From UBA4664 sp038244585 (GTDB lineage: Bacteria > Patescibacteriota > Saccharimonadia > UBA4664), in contig JBBRTI010000035.1 in assembly GCA_038244585.1 (NCBI GenBank), positions 1 to 5,982 on the forward strand: a stretch of DNA of 5,982 nucleotides. The letters run 5' to 3'. Of the stretch, positions 5,169-5,982 are shown piece by piece; position 1 is the first letter of the stretch, and each line of letters opens with the position of its first letter. The notes under the pieces are model-generated. The model was not told the origin of the DNA. It was given only the letters and a program-made list of their open reading frames with translations, and ran no database searches. Both the position numbers and the translations under genes were made by a program.

Positions 5169-5861
5169 ATGTCACCCCGCCAATATCTCATTCTCAAGGC
5201 GATCGTCGAGCTGTACGCCAAGACCGCCGAGCCGGTCGGGTCTTTGGCCCTGTCAGTGTCTTTCGACGCTTCCAGCGCCACTATTCGATCTGAAATGGCT
5301 GTTCTGGAGCGTGAGGGCTATATCATGCAGCCTCATATTTCGGCCGGGCGGGTGCCGACGGACAAGGGATATCGTGCCTACGTCAACGCCATGGAGCCGG
5401 CCACTGGCGATTCCCGCCAGGAACTGGCGATGGCCCGCCGTGTCCACGGTGCCGGCGAAGCCGACCGCGCCATCAAGAACGCCGTCGAGAGTCTGGCGCA
5501 CGTTACTAACAACCTGGGGCTAGCAACAATCGCAGGAAATCTTTATATGAGCGGCATGGCCAGCCTGTTTCATCATCCGGAATTTGCCAGCGGTGAAAAG
5601 GCTTACGAGATTGCCCGTTTGCTCGACAGCCTAGAGGAGTGGCTGGCCGAAGCTGCGCCCAACGATCCGATAAGCGTGTATATCGGCCGTGAGAACCCCA
5701 TCGGCCGGGCCAGCGGGGCCACGCTGATTATCAGCCGGTTCGAAAGTCCGTTCTCTAGCCGCAGCTACGTCGGCGTCCTCGGACCGACGCGCCAGAACTA
5801 CGGCGCCGTCATCGGCCTGGTGGAGTACACGGGCCGGTTACTTGAAGAAGCACTGAAATAG
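5169..5861 (+). CDS. hrcA: Heat-inducible transcription repressor HrcA, compact form, 230 aa
   Basis: HrcA represses chaperone operons by binding CIRCE. From the ATG at 5169 the protein begins MSPRQYLILKAIVELYAKTA and continues EPVGS, the standard HrcA N-terminus. A winged-helix DNA-binding domain spans about 1-75, with SSATIRSEMAVLEREGYI and HISAGRVPTDKGYRAYV as the recognition and wing signatures. The middle has NLYMSGMASLFHHPEF (124-139), equivalent to the IYIGG-T-NLL-PEF block. The C-terminal GAF-like end has VYIGRENPIG and YVGVLGPTRQNYGAVIGLVEY (170-220). At 230 residues it is about 110 shorter than typical (about 340). The missing part lies between residues ~120 and 124, where the first half of the GAF-like domain and its inserted dimerising domain normally sit. 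The ribosome site is weak (GTGGGA, 8-base gap). An in-frame ATG at 5112 lies inside the operator and is rejected. Confidence 0.95.
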   Translation: MSPRQYLILKAIVELYAKTAEPVGSLALSVSFDASSATIRSEMAVLEREGYIMQPHISAGRVPTDKGYRAYVNAMEPATGDSRQELAMARRVHGAGEADRAIKNAVESLAHVTNNLGLATIAGNLYMSGMASLFHHPEFASGEKAYEIARLLDSLEEWLAEAAPNDPISVYIGRENPIGRASGATLIISRFESPFSSRSYVGVLGPTRQNYGAVIGLVEYTGRLLEEALK

Positions 5862-5869
5862 GAGAGACC

Positions 5870-5982
5870 ATGGCAAAGAAAGACCAGAAGAACCATCACC
5901 AGTCACACACCGAAGTGCATGTCGAAACCTCCAGCGAGCAGCATACTGGGGGCAGCGAGGCCGCAGGCGAGCGCTTCGAGGA
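5870..5982 (+). CDS. grpE: Probable GrpE co-chaperone, 3'-truncated by window edge
   Basis: Only 37 residues are visible, beginning MAKKDQKNHHQSHTEVHVET and rich in His, Gln, Ser and Glu, with no hydrophobic pattern. This fits the disordered, charged N-terminal tail that precedes the coiled coil of GrpE, the nucleotide exchange factor for DnaK, but the conserved part is beyond the window. The call rests mainly on position: grpE commonly follows hrcA in CIRCE-controlled operons. The ATG is 8 bases after the hrcA stop. AGGAG (5860-5864) overlaps that stop and lies 5 bases before the ATG, so the two are co-transcribed and perhaps coupled. It could instead be another heat-shock gene such as dnaK or dnaJ, though neither normally starts like this. 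Confidence 0.68.
   Translation, partial: MAKKDQKNHHQSHTEVHVETSSEQHTGGSEAAGERFE

Overview
The window reads as a piece of a bacterial chromosome with compact, GC-rich genes separated by short AT-rich spacers that carry sigma70-type promoters. The mix of an EF4/LepA gene, an unusually short HrcA repressor behind a perfect CIRCE operator, and several small secreted or membrane proteins without recognisable relatives suggests a reduced-genome lineage such as the Candidate Phyla Radiation (Patescibacteria, possibly Saccharibacteria). That placement is an inference from protein style and HrcA size and was not tested by a tree. TAG, TAA and TGA all act as stops, so there is no sign of UGA recoding.

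Left part (1-2210). The window opens inside lepA (elongation factor 4), missing about the first 100 residues, and lepA ends at 1489. A convergent gene for an unrecognised soluble 158-residue protein (1552-2028, minus) ends against it. A long GC-rich hairpin between them has its T-run on the minus strand. The minus gene has its own TTGACA-17-TACAGT promoter.

Middle (2145-4193). A minus-strand gene for an unrecognised 165-residue protein (2214-2711) has a terminator behind it and two overlapping promoters ahead of it. One of these is a perfect TTGACA-17-TATAAT, with an imperfect dyad near the predicted start of transcription. The same AT-rich spacer serves a divergent two-gene plus-strand operon: a single-pass membrane protein with a Pro/Ala-rich cytoplasmic arm (2932-3309), overlapping by ATGA a secreted all-helical protein (3306-4046). 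The pair looks like a surface or periplasmic-side system of unknown role. Directly abutting it, stop codon against stop codon, is a 48-residue Lmo0937-like membrane protein on the minus strand (4047-4193).

Right part (4346-5982). A NIF3/YbgI-like protein (4346-5029, minus, GTG start) is divergent from the heat-shock operon. That operon has a perfect CIRCE whose spacer is the -35 box, then a compact hrcA, then the start of what is probably grpE, cut by the window edge. HrcA would repress its own operon until protein-folding stress titrates the chaperones that keep it active.

No CRISPR array, tRNA, rRNA, insertion sequence or defence system was seen. The most novel material is the middle block of unrecognised genes and their unusually strong promoters.
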